From Anaerolineae bacterium (GTDB lineage Bacteria; Chloroflexota; Anaerolineae; B4-G1; DUEL01), in contig JAFGOJ010000272.1 of NCBI GenBank assembly GCA_016926575.1, forward strand, positions 1 through 5,994: a DNA stretch of 5,994 nucleotides, given 5' to 3'. The position numbers and the translations under genes are program-made. This document shows, piece after piece, positions 5,911-5,994 of this stretch. The notes under the pieces are model-generated. The model did not search any database. It was not told where the DNA came from and saw nothing but the letters and a program-made list of their open reading frames with translations. Numbering within the stretch: the first letter of the stretch is position 1; the number at the start of each line of letters is the position of its first letter.

Positions 5911-5994
5911 GGGAAAACGAAGCAAATCAGACGCGAAAACGCCTTACAGCGCCCAGACAAGCCACACACGCGAAAGCAAGGCATTCGCCCGGGG
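5911..5994 (-). repeat. Right arm of the 84-bp perfect terminal inverted repeat
   Basis: This is the exact reverse complement of 3-86, ending flush with the end of the window. It begins 14 bp after the glycosylase stop codon, at GGGAAAACGA. The 14 bases between (5897-5910) are simple GC-rich sequence. If the repeat is transcribed from the operon it would lie in the 3' end of the message. The arm itself contains no obvious hairpin with a U-tract, so it is not proposed as a terminator. Confidence 0.93.

Noticed and set aside
5897..5994. Terminator at the end of the operon
   Set aside because: No stem followed by a T-run is visible. The space is taken up by the right inverted-repeat arm.
1..5994. 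CRISPR array, tRNA or rRNA genes, integrase or transposase
   Set aside because: No regularly spaced direct repeats, cloverleaf with CCA-type end, rRNA-like conserved stretches or recombinase motifs were seen on either strand.

Overview
The window is GC-rich (coding regions look well above 60% GC, with strong G/C preference at third codon positions) and carries five genes, all on the + strand. They cover nearly everything from about 320 to 5896. The gene types, codon use, consensus sigma-70-like promoters and a chelatase of the CobN-associated 'ChlI/ChlD fused' type suggest a bacterium. A member of the Chloroflexota (Anaerolineae/Caldilineae-like) is my best guess, but this is inference from protein character and not from a marker gene.

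Layout: (1) 3-86 is the left arm of a perfect 84-bp inverted repeat whose right arm is 5911-5994, so the window is bounded by the same sequence in opposite orientation. (2) 141-236 is a REP/MITE-like palindromic element. (3) A promoter with an extended -10 near 275-283 precedes a 12-helix major facilitator transporter (320-1492). (4) A strong promoter (1522-1550) starts what looks like a four-gene operon. Its genes are a chelatase AAA+/VWA subunit (1585-3657), an unrecognised P-loop kinase-like protein (3654-4400), an extended-SDR NAD-dependent sugar epimerase/dehydratase (4388-5323) and a DNA-3-methyladenine glycosylase of the AAG/MPG family (5327-5896). These genes overlap by 4 bp, overlap by 13 bp, or are separated by 3 bp, so they are probably co-transcribed and translationally coupled.

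The most interesting signal lies inside the chelatase gene. A run of nine A's (2669-2677) sits at the junction between the ATPase part and the acidic linker. It is preceded at dnaX-like spacing by a Shine-Dalgarno-like GAGGGG (2653-2658), and stop codons follow in both alternative frames within 16 nt. A -1 shift would make a 369-residue protein that is essentially a free-standing ChlI/BchI small subunit, while normal reading makes the 690-residue ChlD-type subunit. One gene may therefore supply two chelatase subunits, a strategy already proposed for chlD genes of cobalamin producers that lack a separate small-subunit gene.

The chelatase is the only gene with a clear pathway link (metal insertion, probably cobalt for cobalamin, possibly magnesium). 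No large subunit (CobN/ChlH) is present here. The remaining operon members have no evident common pathway.
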